Assembly: GCF_017744655.1 (NCBI RefSeq)
Contig: NZ_JAGIAW010000001.1
Coordinates: 558,001-622,000, forward strand
Origin: Devosia sp.
Lineage (GTDB): Bacteria > Pseudomonadota > Alphaproteobacteria > Rhizobiales > Devosiaceae
Direction: 5' to 3'
DNA length: 64,000 nucleotides
The notes beneath the pieces are model-generated. The model ran no database searches, had not been told where the DNA came from, and saw only the letters and a program-made list of their open reading frames with translations. Made by a program: the position numbers and the translations under genes. This document shows, piece by piece, positions 1 to 9,179 of this stretch (the stretch's first letter is position 1; each line of letters opens with the position of its first letter).

Positions 1-1016
1 TGATGGAAACCAAGATGTATGTGACGGCGGGTCTTGGCCCCTCGGCGCATAATGAGGGTTTTACGCACGATTTCGACCTGCCGAACCAGACGGCTTATGC
101 CGAGACCTGCGCCTCCGTTGCACTGATCTTCTGGGCGCAGCGCATGCTGCATCTCGATCTCGATGGGAAATATGCCGACATTCTCGAACTCGCCATGTTC
201 AATGGCGCGCTTTCGGGGCTGAGCCGCGACGGCGAGCACTACTTCTATGCCAATCCGCTGGAAAGTGATGGCACGCCGACGCGGTGGGATTGGCACACGT
301 GCCCGTGCTGCACCATGAATGTGTCGAGGCTGGTGGCCTCGGTGGGTGGATACTTTATCTCGACGTCGGACGATGGGGTGGCGTTCCATCTCTATGGGGG
401 GATTGGCTCGACGGTCGAGATCGGCGGGCATAAGGTCGCGCTCAAGGAGTTGTCGAATTATCCTTGGTCGGGTGACATCAGGATTTCGGTCGATCCGGAG
501 ACGCCGGCTGCGTTTGACGTAAAACTGCGCATTCCCGGCTGGTGCCATGGGGCGACCGTTTCGGTGAACGGGCAAAAGGTCGAGGCAAAGGCCGTGAACG
601 GCTATGTCACGATCAACCGTAGCTGGGCGAAGGGCGACACCATTGCGCTTGATCTGCCGATGCCGGCGGAGCGGCTCTATTCGCATCCGGGGGTGATCAT
701 GAATGCCGGGCGCGTGGCGCTGAAGCGCGGGCCGCTGGTTTATTGCATCGAGGAAGTCGACAATCCCGGTGGGCGTGTGCAGCGATTGAAGATCAAGCGC
801 GATGCGGCGCTGGAGGCGAAGACTGAGGCGGGGCTGTTCGATGGCGTGGTGACGCTCAAGGCAGCGGCTACGGCGATCGACGAGGGGGAATGGTCGGGGC
901 TTTACCGGACGAAACCGCCGGCTGAGCGCGAGGCGAATTTGACGGCTATTCCGTACTATCTCTGGGCCAATCGCGGGCAGGGGAGCATGGTGGTCTGGAT
1001 TCCGGAGGTGGTTTGA
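1..1016 (+). CDS. GH127 beta-L-arabinofuranosidase-like protein, 3' part
   Basis: C-terminal 337 residues of a glycoside hydrolase family 127 protein; the gene begins outside the window, so the first in-window Met is not taken as a start. Family GH127 (type member HypBA1 of Bifidobacterium) removes terminal beta-L-arabinofuranosyl residues using a zinc-bound cysteine nucleophile. The whole catalytic set can be seen: E18 in HNEGF (equivalent of acid/base Glu322), E34 and C36 in ETC (Glu338/Cys340), and C102-C103 in CPCC (Cys417/Cys418), with the same E-to-E spacing of 16 as in HypBA1. The rest is the beta-sandwich C-terminal part. It is followed by a palindromic repeat and a convergent regulator gene. 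The role is probably in plant-glycan breakdown; the exact sugar is not certain. Confidence 0.85.
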   Translation, partial: METKMYVTAGLGPSAHNEGFTHDFDLPNQTAYAETCASVALIFWAQRMLHLDLDGKYADILELAMFNGALSGLSRDGEHYFYANPLESDGTPTRWDWHTCPCCTMNVSRLVASVGGYFISTSDDGVAFHLYGGIGSTVEIGGHKVALKELSNYPWSGDIRISVDPETPAAFDVKLRIPGWCHGATVSVNGQKVEAKAVNGYVTINRSWAKGDTIALDLPMPAERLYSHPGVIMNAGRVALKRGPLVYCIEEVDNPGGRVQRLKIKRDAALEAKTEAGLFDGVVTLKAAATAIDEGEWSGLYRTKPPAEREANLTAIPYYLWANRGQGSMVVWIPEVV

Positions 1017-1031
1017 GACCTTCCCACCGAC

Positions 1032-1101
1032 TGTCATCCCGGCGAAGGCCGGGATCCATCCTGAGATCTCAAGATGGGCCCCGGCCTTCGCCGAGGTGAC
1101 A
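1032..1101. repeat. Intergenic palindromic repeat, family A
   Basis: Two facing arms (TCATCCCGGCGAAGGCCGGG and its degenerate complement, GGCCTTCGCCGAGGTGA) around a short centre. It lies between two convergent genes. Variants recur near 22.33, 28.25 and 45.72 kb, so this is a dispersed REP-like element. Confidence 0.75.
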
Positions 1102-1136
1102 ATTGAGAGTTGGGCGGCTTGGGTGACTAGGCCGTC

Positions 1137-1709
1137 TTAGCTCCGATAGTGCACGACCATCAGTGCCCGCGCAGGCGCGGTGGAGTCGTTGACGATTTCG
1201 TGGGGCAGGTCGGCGCGGTAGCGGGCGGTTTCGCCCTTGGCCAATTTCTGGCTACTGCCGCCGCTGATGACTGTTAGGCCATCGGTCCAGGCGGTCAGAT
1301 GCTCGGTGGTGCCGGCCGAATGCGGCGAGCTTGCGAGGCTCTTTCCCGGCGCGATTTCGACTTCATACCACTCCACCTGGCTCGCCAGGTTCGGCGGGCT
1401 CAGGATGCGCAGGGTCCAGTCGCCTTTGGGCGAGCGGATTTCCGGGGTGTGGGCGAGGCTCACGACCTCGATGGTTTCGGCCTGCTTTTGGCTGATGCCG
1501 CCGCCGACCAGTTCCGAGAGATCGAGTTGCAGAGCCTGGGTAAGGCCCCAGAGAACGGCGAAGGTCGGGTTGGCCTCGCCGCGTTCGATTTGCGACAGCA
1601 TGGATTTTGAAACTCCCGAGCGGGCTGCCAGTTGTTCCAGCGTCAGGTGGCGGGCCTTGCGCTCGGCCTGAATGATGGGACCCAGTTGGGGCGCGGACTC
1701 GGTGCTCAT
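1137..1709 (-). CDS. XRE-family regulator with C-terminal cupin domain
   Basis: 190-residue repressor-type protein. Residues about 10-65 form a Cro/C1-type helix-turn-helix (TLEQLAARSGVSKSMLSQIE), and the C-terminal third is a small cupin barrel (HEIVNDS near the end) likely to sense a small ligand. The ATG at 1709 was chosen because the HTH starts only a dozen residues later; the much longer upstream open frame runs antisense through kbl and is not real. The gene is divergent from kbl-tdh, with 69 bp between them carrying three copies of an operator-like motif. I infer that it regulates itself and the threonine catabolic pair. The effector is unknown; threonine or glycine would fit the context. 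Confidence 0.85.
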   Translation of the reverse strand: MSTESAPQLGPIIQAERKARHLTLEQLAARSGVSKSMLSQIERGEANPTFAVLWGLTQALQLDLSELVGGGISQKQAETIEVVSLAHTPEIRSPKGDWTLRILSPPNLASQVEWYEVEIAPGKSLASSPHSAGTTEHLTAWTDGLTVISGGSSQKLAKGETARYRADLPHEIVNDSTAPARALMVVHYRS

Positions 1710-1714
1710 ACGAA

Positions 1715-1769
1715 TTCCATTGTGGCGGAATAGAAAATCCAATATAGCGGAAATTCCATTATAGCGGAG
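1715..1769. promoter_or_regulatory. Three operator-like repeats between XRE gene and kbl
   Basis: Copies at 1715-1730 (TTCCATTGTGGCGGAA), 1737-1752 (ATCCAATATAGCGGAA) and 1754-1769 (TTCCATTATAGCGGAG). Each is an imperfect dyad with TTCC/GGAA ends; read on the minus strand, copy 3 contains TATAAT, a -10-like hexamer. Copy 3 also overlaps the kbl Shine-Dalgarno sequence GGAGG at 1766-1770. Binding here could block both divergent genes. Confidence 0.65.
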
Positions 1770-1778
1770 GATGCGACG

Positions 1779-2969
1779 GTGGATAGCGGATTTCTGAATC
1801 ATGTGACCTCGGTTCTGGCCGAGATCGAGGCGGCGGGGCTGCGCAAGGTGGAACGGGAGATTTCCGGGCCACAGGGCGGGCGGATTGCCGTCGGCGGGCG
1901 CGAGATGCTGAACCTCTGCGCCAACAACTATCTTGGGTTGGCAAACCATCCTGACATTCGTCGCGCGGCGGCTGAGGCGCTGGATAGCCATGGGTTCGGC
2001 ATGGCCTCGGTGCGGTTCATCTGCGGCACACAGGATCTGCATCGGGAGCTGGAGCGGCGGATTGCTAGATATCTCGGCAAGGACGACGCTATTCTGTTTG
2101 CGGCGTGTTTCGATGCCAATGGCGCGCTGTTCGAGACGCTGCTGGGGCCGGACGACGCTGTGATCTCCGACTCGCTCAATCATGCGTCGATCATCGATGG
2201 CGTGCGGCTGAGCAAGGCGAAGCGCTATCGCTACGACACGTCGGACATGGACGCGCTGGAAACGCAGCTCAAGCAGGCGAAAGCGGATGGCTGCCGGTTC
2301 AAGCTCATCATCACCGATGGCGTGTTTTCCATGGATGGGCATGTCGCCAAGCTTAGGGAAATCTGTGCGCTGGCCGAGCGTTTTGGCGCGCTGGTGGCGG
2401 TGGATGATTGCCATGCCACGGGGCATCTCGGCGAAAAGGGCAGGGGTACGCCGGCGCTGACGGGCGCCGGAAACGGTGTCGATATTGTTACGGGTACGCT
2501 GGGCAAGACGCTCGGCGGCTCGATGGGCGGGTTCATCGCGGCGGCCCAGCCGATCATCGATCTGCTGCGGCAGCGCGCGCGGCCCTATCTCTTTTCCAAC
2601 AGCTTGGCTCCGGCCGTGGCGGCGGGTTCGCTGAAGTCGATCGACATTGCCGAGGATGCTGATGATCTGCGCGCGAAACTGGCCGGGCATGCGGCAAAAT
2701 TCCGCAAGGGGCTCAGCGAGGCAGGGTTCTCGCTGATCGATGGGCAGACTCCGATCATTCCGGTGATGCTGGGTGATGCAGTGCTGGCGCAGCGCATGGC
2801 CAAGGAACTGGATGCGCGTGGCGTCTATGTCGCTGGCTTCTTCTATCCGGTGGTGCCGCAGGGCAAGGCGCGCATTCGCACGCAGATGTCTGCCGCGCTG
2901 ACCGATGACGATGTGGATTTTGCAATTACGGCATTCAGCGATGCTGGCCGCGCGCTGGGAGTGATCTGA
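1779..2969 (+). CDS. kbl: 2-amino-3-ketobutyrate CoA ligase (glycine C-acetyltransferase)
   Basis: 396-residue PLP enzyme of the alpha-oxoamine synthase family; converts 2-amino-3-oxobutyrate plus CoA to glycine and acetyl-CoA, the second step of threonine breakdown, in the cytoplasm. Seen: the PLP-lysine region [10 protein letters not shown] (about residue 240), CANNYLGL near the N-terminus, and [10 protein letters not shown] around the PLP-binding aspartate. Length matches E. coli Kbl (398). Start is GTG at 1779, 8 nt after GGAGG (1766-1770). An ATG at 1771 is out of frame. The stop overlaps the tdh start by one base, so the two are translationally coupled. Probably controlled by the divergent XRE-cupin regulator. 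Confidence 0.95.
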   Translation: MDSGFLNHVTSVLAEIEAAGLRKVEREISGPQGGRIAVGGREMLNLCANNYLGLANHPDIRRAAAEALDSHGFGMASVRFICGTQDLHRELERRIARYLGKDDAILFAACFDANGALFETLLGPDDAVISDSLNHASIIDGVRLSKAKRYRYDTSDMDALETQLKQAKADGCRFKLIITDGVFSMDGHVAKLREICALAERFGALVAVDDCHATGHLGEKGRGTPALTGAGNGVDIVTGTLGKTLGGSMGGFIAAAQPIIDLLRQRARPYLFSNSLAPAVAAGSLKSIDIAEDADDLRAKLAGHAAKFRKGLSEAGFSLIDGQTPIIPVMLGDAVLAQRMAKELDARGVYVAGFFYPVVPQGKARIRTQMSAALTDDDVDFAITAFSDAGRALGVI

Positions 2970-4006
2970 TGAAGGCGCTGGTCAAGGCAAAGCCGGAACG
3001 CGGCATCTGGATGGAAGATCGTCCGGTGCCGGAGATCGGGCCCGATGACGTGCTGATCAAGGTCAAGAAAACAGGCATCTGCGGCACGGACGTGCATATC
3101 TACAATTGGGACGAGTGGGCGAGCCGCACCGTGCCGGTGTCGATGATAACCGGGCATGAATATGCCGGGGAGATCGTTGCGGTCGGTGACAATGTGCGCG
3201 GGCTCAAGATCGGGCAGCGTGTTTCCGGCGAAGGCCATGTGGTTGGCGGCAATAGCCGTGCGGCGCGGGGCGGAAAGTATCATCTCGATCCCGATACCAA
3301 GGGGATTGGGGTCAATCTGCCGGGGGCGTTTGCCGAGTTTGTGCGGATACCGGCATTCAACGTCGTACCGTTGCCGGACAGTGTTGATGATGAGATCGGG
3401 GCCATTCTCGATCCTCTGGGCAATGCAGTGCATACGGCGCTGTCGTTCGACATTGTCGGTGAGGATGTGCTTATCACCGGCGCGGGGCCCATCGGGATCA
3501 TGGCCGGGGCGGTGGCCCGGCATGTCGGGGCGCGGCATGTGGTGATTACCGATATCAGTCCGCAGCGGCTGGAACTGGCGGCGAAGGTCGCTGACGTGGT
3601 GCCGGTCAATGTGGCGCAGGAAGACCTACGGGAAGTCATGAACCGGCTGGGCATGCGCGAGGGCTTTGACGTCGGGCTCGAAATGAGCGGGGCGCCGGCG
3701 GCGCTCGATCAGATGATCGACCATATGGTGATGGGCGGGAAGATTGCGCTGCTCGGTATTCCGGCGCGGCCGTTCCCGTTTGACCTGGGCAAGATCGTCT
3801 TCCGCATGATCACGCTCAAGGGGATTTATGGGCGCGAAATGTTCGAGACCTGGCACAAGATGCTGGCCATGCTCGAAAGCGGGCTGGATGTGCGCGGTGT
3901 GATCACCGGGCGTCGTCCGGCGGGCGACTATGCGGCGGCGTTTGAAGAGGCGGCGTCGGGGACCGGCGGGAAGATCGTGCTCGATTGGGAGCAGATCGGC
4001 TTGTAG
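2969..4006 (+). CDS. tdh: L-threonine 3-dehydrogenase
   Basis: 345-residue zinc-dependent medium-chain dehydrogenase that oxidises L-threonine to 2-amino-3-oxobutyrate with NAD+, feeding Kbl. Seen: catalytic zinc ligands in GICGTDVH and GHEYAGE, the Rossmann motif [10 protein letters not shown] near residue 175, and the C-terminal GKIVLDW. Length is close to E. coli Tdh (341). The ATG overlaps the kbl stop (TGATG), so the pair forms a two-gene operon in the same order as E. coli kbl-tdh. Confidence 0.96.
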   Translation: MKALVKAKPERGIWMEDRPVPEIGPDDVLIKVKKTGICGTDVHIYNWDEWASRTVPVSMITGHEYAGEIVAVGDNVRGLKIGQRVSGEGHVVGGNSRAARGGKYHLDPDTKGIGVNLPGAFAEFVRIPAFNVVPLPDSVDDEIGAILDPLGNAVHTALSFDIVGEDVLITGAGPIGIMAGAVARHVGARHVVITDISPQRLELAAKVADVVPVNVAQEDLREVMNRLGMREGFDVGLEMSGAPAALDQMIDHMVMGGKIALLGIPARPFPFDLGKIVFRMITLKGIYGREMFETWHKMLAMLESGLDVRGVITGRRPAGDYAAAFEEAASGTGGKIVLDWEQIGL

Positions 4007-4020
4007 TCGATAGATTGGGC

Positions 4021-4041
4021 GCGGGGCTCATGGAGCCCCGC
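4021..4041. other. Perfect 9-bp stem-loop after tdh
   Basis: GCGGGGCTC, ATG loop, GAGCCCCGC. It lies 14 bp after the tdh stop but lacks a T tract, so it is more likely an mRNA 3'-end stabilising or weak termination hairpin than a classical terminator. Confidence 0.45.
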
Positions 4042-4148
4042 CGTTCGAGCCGCAGCGGGGTATGCTTAGACCGGCATTTATCGGTTATTCACCAAATCAG
4101 CCCAGACTCAATATTGCGCTGGGTACTGCGTATGCGCTCCAATATTGA

Positions 4149-4268
4149 ATGATAGGTGCGCCGGTGAACTTTCCGCTTTTCATGAGCATCGTATCTGCAA
4201 CTACTCTCGCCGTCCTCCTCGGTGTGCCCCTGGGTAGAGTATACATACGGCGTCGCCGTCGCTGGTAG
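4149..4268 (+). CDS. Possible 39-residue membrane microprotein
   Basis: ATG at 4149 opens 39 codons: a short N-terminus, one hydrophobic stretch (about residues 8-29, e.g. LFMSIVSATTLAVLLGV) and a strongly basic tail of five arginines ending RRW. The layout is that of a single-span small membrane protein with its C-terminus in the cytoplasm. No clear ribosome binding site is present, and only the open frame and composition support it. It sits alone between tdh and the TetR gene. It may be chance; I do not recognise a family. Confidence 0.3.
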   Translation: MIGAPVNFPLFMSIVSATTLAVLLGVPLGRVYIRRRRRW

Positions 4269-4391
4269 GGCACGTCACTTTCCATAGATCGATCCTGGCC
4301 ACGTGCTGCCAAACTGCGGTGCGAGCACTGCGACAGTCCTCGCACCGCACCAAAATCCGCTCCAAACCCAAAAATCCCCCTTGCGCGGAAC

Positions 4392-4407
4392 CGTACCGTA
4401 CGGTACG
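4392..4407. promoter_or_regulatory. Perfect 16-bp palindrome, likely TetR operator
   Basis: CGTACCGTACGGTACG is its own reverse complement. It lies 56 bp upstream of the TetR-family start codon, the usual place and size for a TetR-type operator. Autoregulation, and control of ilvC if the two genes share a transcript, is inferred. Confidence 0.7.
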
Positions 4408-4462
4408 CCTGCGGACGGAAATTGCCGAAAACGTTCGGCTATGGCTGTGCGGGGAACGACCA

Positions 4463-5110
4463 GTGCCTTTGCCCATCAAGATCAGTGAAGAGACCTTCAC
4501 GCCTCGCCAGCAGGCGGTGCTGACGGCTGCGCTCGATCTCTTGGTCGAGAATGGCGACGGTTTGACCATGACGGCCGTGGCGCGGCGCGCTTCGTGCTCC
4601 AAGGAAACGCTCTACAAGTGGTTCGGCGATCGCGATGGGTTGCTTACTGCTACGGTTCAGTGGCAGGCGGCCAAGGTACGCATGCCGCATGTTGATCGCA
4701 GCCATCTCAGCGCGAAAGTGCTGCGCGAAAGCCTAGAGCAGTTTGCGCGTGACCTGCTGACCACCATCATTGGCGAAGTCTCGATCACGCTCAACCGCAC
4801 CGCCATCACCCACGCCGCCCAGGAAAAGGACAGCCTTGGGAACATCGTGCTCGAAAATGGGCCAATGGCGATCCGGCGGCGGCTGAAGCCAATTCTGGAA
4901 GCGGCGCGCGATGCGCGGCTCTTGCGCTTCAATTCGAGCGAAGACGCGTATCGTATCTTTTTCGGCCTTGTTGTCCGCGATGTGCAGATCCGTCTGCTGC
5001 TCGGCGACAAGAGCCTGACCCAATCCAATGTCGAAGCCAATATCGAAGCCGATGTTAAGGCAGCGACGGATCAATTCCTGGCCCTCCATGGGGCCAAGGC
5101 CAATACCTGA
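4463..5110 (+). CDS. TetR/AcrR-family transcriptional regulator
   Basis: 215 residues. The N-terminal helix-turn-helix is clear: LTMTAVARRASCSKETLYKW followed by FGDRDGLL, the canonical TetR recognition segment. The remaining 150 residues are the helical ligand/dimer domain with a TetR C-terminal-like helix bundle. Start taken as GTG at 4463 because GGGGA at 4451-4455 is correctly spaced; an ATG at 4441 is out of frame. A perfect 16-bp palindrome lies just upstream. ilvC starts only 25 bp after the stop on the same strand, so this regulator may belong to an ilvC transcript, which is not a standard arrangement. The ligand is unknown. Confidence 0.85.
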   Translation: MPLPIKISEETFTPRQQAVLTAALDLLVENGDGLTMTAVARRASCSKETLYKWFGDRDGLLTATVQWQAAKVRMPHVDRSHLSAKVLRESLEQFARDLLTTIIGEVSITLNRTAITHAAQEKDSLGNIVLENGPMAIRRRLKPILEAARDARLLRFNSSEDAYRIFFGLVVRDVQIRLLLGDKSLTQSNVEANIEADVKAATDQFLALHGAKANT

Positions 5111-5123
5111 AATTCGCTACTGA

Positions 5124-6155
<1,032 letters not shown>

Positions 6156-6178
6156 TCGCCGTAGTCGCGATTTTAGAG

Positions 6179-6206
6179 ACGGGGGCTTCGGCCCCCGTTT
6201 TGTTTT
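6179..6206 (+). terminator. Rho-independent terminator after ilvC
   Basis: Stem CGGGGGC/GCCCCCG around a TTCG tetraloop, followed by TTTTGTTTT. It closes the TetR-ilvC unit just before the oppositely oriented toxin cassette. Confidence 0.9.
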
Positions 6207-6215
6207 GCGGCGTCG

Positions 6216-6557
6216 TTATTCTTCCTCGCCCCATCGCCGCGGCGCACCGCCTTTGGCGATGTACCGGTCGAGGATAGGTAGAGCTTCCTTGAAGAATTCC
6301 GTTGGATGGCGGGGAACGACTCGCGCTCCTGTAGTCCACAGCATACTGACAAGCTTTTGGTCTGGATATTGTCCGCTGGCTAAATCGGCAATAGCGATGC
6401 GCAGTTCGGACAGAATTGATGGCCGGTCATGTTCTCGAGGCATATTGTCTAGTGCCGTCAGGATGATCTCCTTGTTACTTGAATTGTAACCTGGCGTTAG
6501 ATCTACGAGGCCACGAGCAAATTTCAAAAATGTCGCGGAAAATACCGGTGTAGACAT
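6216..6557 (-). CDS. Putative immunity protein for the upstream RNase A-like toxin
   Basis: 113-residue, mostly helical, soluble protein of no family that I can name with certainty. It starts one base after the toxin stop codon (TGA, T, ATG), the usual tight coupling of polymorphic toxin and cognate immunity genes. The size is typical of CdiI-type proteins. A segment in the middle, with aromatic and hydrophobic residues around SGQYPDQKLVSMLWTTG and PTEFFKEALPIL, resembles the layout of immunity proteins paired with bacterial RNase A toxins, but I base the call mainly on position. Base composition is visibly more AT-rich than the flanking genes, suggesting transfer. Alternative: a small unrelated hypothetical protein. 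Confidence 0.6.
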   Translation of the reverse strand: MSTPVFSATFLKFARGLVDLTPGYNSSNKEIILTALDNMPREHDRPSILSELRIAIADLASGQYPDQKLVSMLWTTGARVVPRHPTEFFKEALPILDRYIAKGGAPRRWGEEE

Positions 6558-6558
6558 A

Positions 6559-7173
6559 TCAAAACTCCAAGAATCCAGAATGCTTGCGGGCTGTTTCGTC
6601 GGGAATATCGTTCATCGGATAGGCTGTGACGACACGATAACCTTTTCCTCCTTGGCGGGGGTCATGCGTGGTGTAGACCTCTACCCAATACGTTTCTCTA
6701 ATAATGGGTATAGCGGTTGGCGTGGATTGATATGCTTCGTAACCCGTATTGAAACCAAATCGATGCAATATCGGTAGATTTCTTTCCCCATTGATTGCGC
6801 GTTGGACAATCTCCGGATTCGCTCTGAGCGCTGCTGAAACCAGATTGTTTGCCTCTCCAAGTGTATGGAACGATCCTTCCGCTGGGTGGTGCTGATTATC
6901 TGGATTCATATTCCACGCAATTACATAGGCTTTCAGATAGCCCGCGCTTTTGCCAACATGTTTGCTGAATCCATGCCCACCCTTTCGGTCTTCTGCTGAC
7001 AAATCAACATAGTAGAGCCCCGGATTGTCGAATGCGGAGACTGCGACGTGGATGCGATCCGGCGTATCCGACCCGGTGGTGCTGTCAATCCAGCGTCCGC
7101 CGATGGCTGTTGAGCCATCATAAGCTCCAGCGGGAGCGCGTGGTTGGGCCGGGTCATATCCGTACTTGCGCAT
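6559..7173 (-). CDS. Orphan bacterial RNase A-like (CdiA-CT type) toxin
   Basis: 204 residues. Residues about 60-190 match the RNase A-like toxin domain found at the C-terminus of contact-dependent inhibition proteins (Yersinia kristensenii CdiA-CT type): GGH...KHVGKS with H72 as catalytic His, SFHTLGEANNLVSAALRANP as the conserved middle helix, and VVTAYP with T183 and Y185 matching the catalytic Thr-x-Tyr pair. The active-site Arg expected 11 residues after the His is Tyr83; K81 is nearby. Residues 6-30 (YDPAQPRAPAG...GGRW) resemble the linker that precedes C-terminal toxin modules in alphaproteobacterial proteins. No secretion domain is attached: the frame is open for about 40 more codons upstream but without an ATG, so this may be a detached or N-terminally truncated toxin. 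The downstream gene is the likely immunity. Confidence 0.75.
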   Translation of the reverse strand: MRKYGYDPAQPRAPAGAYDGSTAIGGRWIDSTTGSDTPDRIHVAVSAFDNPGLYYVDLSAEDRKGGHGFSKHVGKSAGYLKAYVIAWNMNPDNQHHPAEGSFHTLGEANNLVSAALRANPEIVQRAINGERNLPILHRFGFNTGYEAYQSTPTAIPIIRETYWVEVYTTHDPRQGGKGYRVVTAYPMNDIPDETARKHSGFLEF

Positions 7174-7445
7174 TGTCCGCTCAAGTCGGGCAAATTTGAC
7201 CGTTACCCGTAGTGCCGAGAGCTGCCAAGCTATAGCCAGATGAGTCGAGATGAGATTGAGCGTTGTCCCGCTTCTTTAAAAAATCTGGACAATTCTACTG
7301 TTGTCTTGGACCCCGGGGATAAGTCCGGTGCGAGGCCAGCGAATTTGGCAGATGTGGTCTCGACAGAATAAGACTGCATCGCCTCTATCTCGACAGAGAA
7401 ATGCGCGATGCAGGCTGCGTTTTCCTTCGTATTGGACAGACTTTC

Positions 7446-8165
7446 ATGAGCATCAGCGTTCTTCCCATTGCCGGCGTCGATATCCGTTTCGTGCCGGGAG
7501 CCTGGCCGATGCCGGATGACTTGCGCGCGTCGGTGCCGGGGCGGTGGGCGGCGATGCTGGAGGCTAATCCGCATCTATGGGATGGGCGCATTCTCGGCGT
7601 GTCGCCGCCGGTCGTTGGCGATGATGGCATTTTGCGCGCGGAGGCGCGCGAGGATGCGTTTTCGGCTTTTCTGACGTGGCGCGAGGCTGGGTTTCCGGAG
7701 ATGGGGATTCGCAATCTCTTCGGTTCGGCGCTGGTGATTTCGGCCGACGGCTTTCTTGTTCTCGGTGTGATGGGCGATGACACTGCCAATGCCGGGCGAA
7801 TCTATCCGCCGGGCGGGTCGCTGGAGCCGCGGGATGTGCTGGAAGATGGACGGGTGGATGTCGCTCGATCGACGGAGATCGAGCTGACGGAAGAGACTGG
7901 GCTTGATGCGGCCGATGCCCGGTTGGGTAATCTCGTTGCCGTGCTTGATGGGCCGCGCGTTTCGATCGGGCGGGCTTTTCATTTCGACGCTTCGGCGGAT
8001 GAACTCTTGGCCGAGATTCGCGCAAATCTTGATGGTCAGGACCATCGGGAACTGGCCGATGTCGTCGCAATCAAGCGGGCTTCGGATATGGCGGGCAGGG
8101 GGCAGGTGATGGCCTATACGGCGGAGCTGCTAGATGTTTGGCAGGACGGCAAGATTTCGCTTTAG
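7446..8165 (+). CDS. Nudix hydrolase family protein
   Basis: 239 residues. A Nudix-like core is visible in the second half: PPGGSLEPRDV then, after a longer than usual spacer, STEIELTEETGLD, which keeps the EExG metal-binding core but has Thr where the family usually has Arg (REUxEExGU). Such enzymes cleave nucleoside diphosphates linked to another moiety. The N-terminal 95 residues are of the type seen in ADP-ribose or NADH-pyrophosphatase-like relatives, but the substrate cannot be assigned. ATG at 7446 chosen; an upstream ATG at 7401 is possible. Confidence 0.7.
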   Translation: MSISVLPIAGVDIRFVPGAWPMPDDLRASVPGRWAAMLEANPHLWDGRILGVSPPVVGDDGILRAEAREDAFSAFLTWREAGFPEMGIRNLFGSALVISADGFLVLGVMGDDTANAGRIYPPGGSLEPRDVLEDGRVDVARSTEIELTEETGLDAADARLGNLVAVLDGPRVSIGRAFHFDASADELLAEIRANLDGQDHRELADVVAIKRASDMAGRGQVMAYTAELLDVWQDGKISL

Positions 8166-8214
8166 CACAGCCTCGCCGATGCAGTAGAACCAAGCTCGCC
8201 TGATGGAGGACAGC

Positions 8215-8679
8215 ATGGCTTTGCCGGATTTTCCCGTTGAGGGTGGGTGTCAGTGCGGGCGTGCGCGCTACCGCCTCAATGCCTCGCCGCTTTCGGTCTA
8301 TAATTGCCATTGCAAGGACTGCCAGCGCTTTTCGGGCGCCGGCTGGTCGATGTCGATGATCGTCAAGAACGACGACTTCGAACTGCTGCAGGGCGAGATC
8401 GACCGCTATGATCGCAAGGCAGACAGCGGCAATGTTGTTCGCATGAACTTTTGCGCCCATTGCCATGGCTGGCTCTGGAACGACCCGCCGGCCGGGACCA
8501 TCAAGGTGGTGCGGGCCGGTACGCTGGACGATATCGACTGGGCCGCGCCAGTGGGAAATATCTGGACCGACAGCAAGGCCGCCTGGGCCCATATTGACCC
8601 GGCACAGGTCAATTTTCCAAAGGGCGCTGCTGACCGTACGCCGCTTTTCGACGCCTGGACCCGTGCGCATCAGGATTGA
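8215..8679 (+). CDS. GFA/CENP-V family zinc-binding protein
   Basis: 154 residues from the ATG at 8215 (GGAGGA at 8205-8210); an in-frame ATG at 8203 would place the start before that site. The zinc pattern of the glutathione-dependent formaldehyde-activating (GFA) fold is present: GGCQCGRARY, YNCHCKDCQRFSGA and NFCAHCHGWLW, i.e. three cysteine pairs. Most members are not true formaldehyde-activating enzymes, so the reaction is unknown. First of three closely packed same-strand genes (GFA, heme-degrading-like, PhzF). Confidence 0.8.
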   Translation: MALPDFPVEGGCQCGRARYRLNASPLSVYNCHCKDCQRFSGAGWSMSMIVKNDDFELLQGEIDRYDRKADSGNVVRMNFCAHCHGWLWNDPPAGTIKVVRAGTLDDIDWAAPVGNIWTDSKAAWAHIDPAQVNFPKGAADRTPLFDAWTRAHQD

Positions 8680-8684
8680 GTGAC

Positions 8685-9176
8685 ATGACCACCGAAAACG
8701 ATATTTCCCTGGTGAAGCGCCAGGAACTGGAACTGGTTTTGCCGGCGCTCGATGAAGCAGTGGCTTTCGCGATCGGCTCGGCCATTCGTACCCGTGCTGT
8801 CGAGGAAGGCCTTTCCCTCGTGGTCGATATCCGCACCTGGGATCGGCAACTGTTCTTTTCGGCGACGCCGGGCACGAGTGCCGATAATGCCGAATGGGTG
8901 CGGCGCAAGATCAATTCCGTGCGCCGTTTTCAGCGCGCCAGCTATCGGCTGGTGCTGGAGCGCGGCGAGGTGCCGTTCTCGCCGCAATCGGGTGCCGATG
9001 TGGCGGACTTTGTCATCGCGGGCGGCGGCTTTCCGCTGCGTGTGCCGGGGGCAGGCATTATCGGGTCGCTGACCATTTCGGGCTTGCCGGGCCGCAAGGA
9101 TCATGGCGTGGCCGTCGATGCGCTCTGCGACCACCTCGGACGCGACCGCGCAGACTTCGCACTGCCCGAGGCCTGA
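8685..9176 (+). CDS. Heme-degrading domain (UPF0303/HbpS-like) protein
   Basis: 163 residues; a member of the family annotated heme-degrading domain-containing protein or UPF0303 (PF03928, the fold of HbpS and the GlcG group). Typical family features: ELELVLPALDEAVAFAIGS at the N-terminus, DIRTWDRQLFF, and IGSLTISGLPGRKDHGVAVDAL near the C-terminus. ATG at 8685 has AGGA 9 nt upstream; a TTG at 8676 overlaps the preceding stop. Biochemical role is not established for most members. Confidence 0.8.
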   Translation: MTTENDISLVKRQELELVLPALDEAVAFAIGSAIRTRAVEEGLSLVVDIRTWDRQLFFSATPGTSADNAEWVRRKINSVRRFQRASYRLVLERGEVPFSPQSGADVADFVIAGGGFPLRVPGAGIIGSLTISGLPGRKDHGVAVDALCDHLGRDRADFALPEA

Positions 9177-9179
9177 AAC

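Noticed and set aside
1710..2690. Long N-terminal extension of the XRE-cupin protein
   Set aside because: It runs antisense through kbl, whose product is unmistakable; the HTH domain begins right after the ATG at 1709.
6216..7300. Complete CDI or Rhs locus
   Set aside because: No CdiB, two-partner secretion, Rhs repeats or T6SS gene is present near the toxin; only the C-terminal module exists here.
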